A stretch of DNA of 7,285 nucleotides from Coriobacteriia bacterium (GTDB lineage: Bacteria > Actinomycetota > Coriobacteriia > Coriobacteriales > UBA8131): positions 1 through 7,285 of the forward strand of contig WQXZ01000087.1 of the NCBI GenBank assembly GCA_009781525.1, read 5' to 3'. A program made the position numbers and the translations under genes. The notes under the pieces are model-generated. The model made no database searches. It saw only the letters and a list, made by a program, of their open reading frames with translations, and was not told the origin of the DNA. Positions 6,745 to 7,285 of the stretch are shown here, piece after piece. Position 1 is the stretch's first letter. The number at the start of each line of letters is the position of its first letter.

Positions 6745-6955
6745 AATATTGTGAGTTTTTGCGCCCCAACCGCAAAAAAGTTGCAGAATCTGGTGTAAAT
6801 GTGAAATTGAATTGTTTCGGGAGTGTTTCGGGGTTGATTCAGGGGTTCCGGGAAGGTGGTTGAGGGAAGGTTTCTGGGGATCGGGAGGTCTACGTGAGGT
6901 TTTCGCCACTTCTTGGCCCTCTTTGGCCTCGACAGAAGCTGGTACAAACTGTTGC

Positions 6956-6985
6956 TTGCGTTGGCTGAGTCAAAAGGAGTAAGAT
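6956..6985 (+). promoter_or_regulatory. possible promoter of pyrR
   Basis: TTGCGT (6956-6961) and TAAGAT (6980-6985) are separated by 18 bp. Both are moderate matches to sigma-70 hexamers. Transcription would start near 6992, right before the PyrR-binding hairpin, which is the expected place. The motif scores alone are weak. Confidence 0.35.
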
Positions 6986-6993
6986 TGCTTGCG

Positions 6994-7026
6994 ACCTTTA
7001 AGTTGGTACCGTGAGACCGACAAGGT
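6994..7026 (+). promoter_or_regulatory. PyrR-binding hairpin (anti-antiterminator)
   Basis: In the RNA, ACCTT (6994-6998) pairs with AAGGT (7022-7026), leaving a one-sided TAA bulge (6999-7001). GTTGGT (7002-7007) then pairs with ACCGAC (7016-7021) around the loop ACCGTGAG. This two-stem hairpin with a purine-rich 5' bulge and a C-N-G-N-G-A-G loop is the form recognised by PyrR when UMP is high. It resembles the published consensus ARUCCNGNGAGGYU with a few changes. It sits about 150 nt before pyrR itself, fitting autoregulation of the pyrimidine operon. Confidence 0.8.
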
Positions 7027-7110
7027 GCATGCATATTGATCCTGCAGCTGAACCTGGCTTCGGACAAGCGGGAAAATGGCTAACAATACGTGCCCCTGCC
7101 GTGACTCACG
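7010..7110 (+). promoter_or_regulatory. antiterminator of the pyr leader
   Basis: Three helices form in register: CGTGAG (7010-7015) with CTCACG (7105-7110); AGGTGCA (7023-7029) with TGCCCCT (7091-7097), one mismatch; and TATTG (7034-7038) with CAATA (7084-7088). The 5' side uses the loop and 3' arm of the PyrR hairpin, and the 3' side uses the 5' arm and loop of the terminator. The three structures are therefore mutually exclusive as in Bacillus pyr attenuators. Confidence 0.75.
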
Positions 7111-7128
7111 ACTGGGGGCTTTTTCTTT
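7092..7128 (+). terminator. intrinsic terminator (attenuator) of the pyr leader
   Basis: GCCCC (7092-7096) pairs with GGGGC (7115-7119), continued by two wobble pairs and an inner CGT/ACG stem, and is followed at once by TTTTTCTTT (7120-7128). It lies between the PyrR hairpin and the pyrR start, so it is expected to act as a conditional terminator. Confidence 0.85.
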
Positions 7129-7132
7129 ATCG

Positions 7133-7173
7133 AGCCCTCCAAGGTGTATACACCGGTAGCATTGATAGGAGGG
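7133..7173 (+). promoter_or_regulatory. possible hairpin sequestering the pyrR Shine-Dalgarno sequence
   Basis: CCCTCC (7135-7140) is exactly complementary to GGAGGG (7168-7173), which is the ribosome-binding site of pyrR. Between them lies the palindrome GGTGTATACACC (7143-7154). Alternatively AGCCCTC (7133-7139) can pair with GGGGGCT (7114-7120), the 3' arm of the terminator, with one wobble pair, and this would free the ribosome-binding site. The complementarity is visible; its regulatory use is inference. Confidence 0.5.
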
Positions 7174-7175
7174 TG

Positions 7176-7285
7176 ATGAGCAGTCAACAGGCAAAAGTAC
7201 TGATGGATGAGCGTGAAATCGACCGAGCACTGATTCGTATCGCACACGAGATCACTGAGGCAAACAAGGGGGCTGAGCAGCTGGC
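7176..7285 (+). CDS. pyrR: PyrR, pyr operon attenuation protein / uracil phosphoribosyltransferase (5' part)
   Basis: The first 36 codons run off the window. The translation begins MSSQQAKVLMDEREIDRALI and continues RIAHEITEANKGAEQLA, matching the N terminus of PyrR proteins (the VLDExxIxRALxRIAHEIxExNKG pattern). PyrR binds UMP and the pyr leader RNA to favour termination, and many members also convert uracil and PRPP to UMP. The PRPP-binding motif lies beyond the window. Start is ATG 7176, with AGGAGGG at 7167-7173; this leaves only about 3 nt of spacing, unusually short, and GTG 7173 is an overlapping in-frame alternative. The next ATG (7203) is too far from the Shine-Dalgarno sequence. 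The leader just upstream carries the PyrR target hairpin, supporting both the identification and autoregulation. Other pyr genes (for example pyrB) are expected downstream. Confidence 0.9.
   Translation, partial: MSSQQAKVLMDEREIDRALIRIAHEITEANKGAEQL

Larger units (their letters stand above)
6629..6790. repeat. MITE-like inverted-repeat element, perfect 22-bp arms
   Basis: The 22-nt arm at 6634-6655 (starts CTGCAACTTTTTTGCGG) is exactly the reverse complement of 6765-6786. Pairing extends inward with single-base bulges (CGC with GCG, then AAAAA 6660-6664 with TTTTT 6756-6760) and outward with one bulge (GATTT 6629-6633 with AATC 6787-6790). The arms enclose two further perfect palindromes. 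The left arm can also fold on itself: GCAACTTTTTTG (6636-6647) against CAAAAAGTTGC (6659-6669). No transposase gene is inside, so if it is mobile it is non-autonomous. Target-site duplications are not obvious. It could instead be a structured RNA or a transcription-end structure. Confidence 0.7.
6588..6866. repeat. imperfect outer arms of the inverted-repeat element
   Basis: The reverse complement of 6588-6611 aligns with about 6842-6866: GGGGTTC, GGGAA and GGTTG match in order, with small gaps between. Further in, CAATTTCA (6611-6618) is exactly complementary to TGAAATTG (6802-6809). The right side carries an additional stretch (6810-6841) that includes TGTTTCGGG twice (6813-6821 and 6824-6832). 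These arms suggest the perfect core is the best-preserved part of a longer palindrome of about 280 bp. Confidence 0.5.
6462..6990. other. gene-free interval with skewed composition and an inverted-repeat element
   Basis: No credible coding sequence is seen on either strand. The + strand is C-rich and G-poor from about 6478 to 6612, then holds the nested inverted repeats, then is G-rich and C-poor from about 6815 to 6900. A long minus-strand frame (6186-7067) and short plus-strand frames cross it, but they run through palindromes and translate to low-complexity Cys/His/Pro/Arg-rich sequence without family resemblance. No clear U-tract terminator for the cbiET transcript was found in the first 150 bp; the nested hairpins may serve that purpose. 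Confidence 0.75.

Noticed and set aside
6470..6754. 94-codon plus-strand frame in the inverted-repeat region
   Set aside because: No ribosome-binding site, biased composition, and its second half is just the translated left arm and hairpin of the element. The opposite-strand translation of the right arm gives nearly the same peptide, as expected from an inverted repeat.
6186..7067. 293-codon open frame on the minus strand
   Set aside because: It overlaps the end of cbiET, runs through perfect palindromes and the PyrR hairpin, and translates to Cys/Pro/Arg/Leu-rich sequence with no recognisable domain. Its length follows from skewed composition, not from coding selection.

Overview
The window is about 7.3 kb with roughly even GC content. 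All supported genes are on the + strand. A PyrR attenuation leader, an ABC-F ATPase and anaerobic-type cobalamin genes (CbiE/CbiT, CobU) point to a Gram-positive-lineage anaerobe. A coriobacterial (Actinomycetota) or clostridial host would fit, but this is inferred from gene content and protein style, not shown by a marker gene.

Layout: (1) 1-642, C-terminal part of a GT4-like glycosyltransferase that begins before the window. (2) 687-2744, a two-domain ABC-F ATPase with a coiled-coil tail. (3) 2954-6461, a tetrapyrrole/cobalamin block: a CobU-like protein, a second short CobU-like protein, a HemC-like protein and a CbiE-CbiT fusion. (4) 6462-6990, about 530 bp without a credible gene, holding a long nested inverted-repeat element (core 6629-6790, imperfect outer arms about 6588-6866). 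(5) 6994-7173, a leader with a PyrR-binding hairpin, an antiterminator, an intrinsic terminator and a possible hairpin over the ribosome-binding site. (6) 7176 to the end, the start of pyrR.

The cobalamin block covers three pathway points: HemC (porphobilinogen to hydroxymethylbilane), CbiE/CbiT (corrin-ring C5 and C15 methylation with C12 acetate decarboxylation) and CobU (cobinamide phosphorylation and GMP transfer). Several of these proteins lack residues considered diagnostic for their families. The HemC-like protein has Thr where the dipyrromethane cofactor is normally anchored to Cys. The two CobU-like proteins each keep a different half of the CobU motifs. The CbiT half has altered N-terminal and FIGG-type motifs and is followed by an Arg-rich tail. 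The reading frames are intact, so this looks like a divergent working cluster, not ordinary decay, but that is inference.

The pyrR leader is the best-supported regulatory structure. The conserved GUGAG of the PyrR-binding loop is also the 5' arm of an antiterminator that would disrupt the terminator. A downstream CCCTCC is perfectly complementary to the pyrR Shine-Dalgarno sequence, which suggests a second, translational layer.
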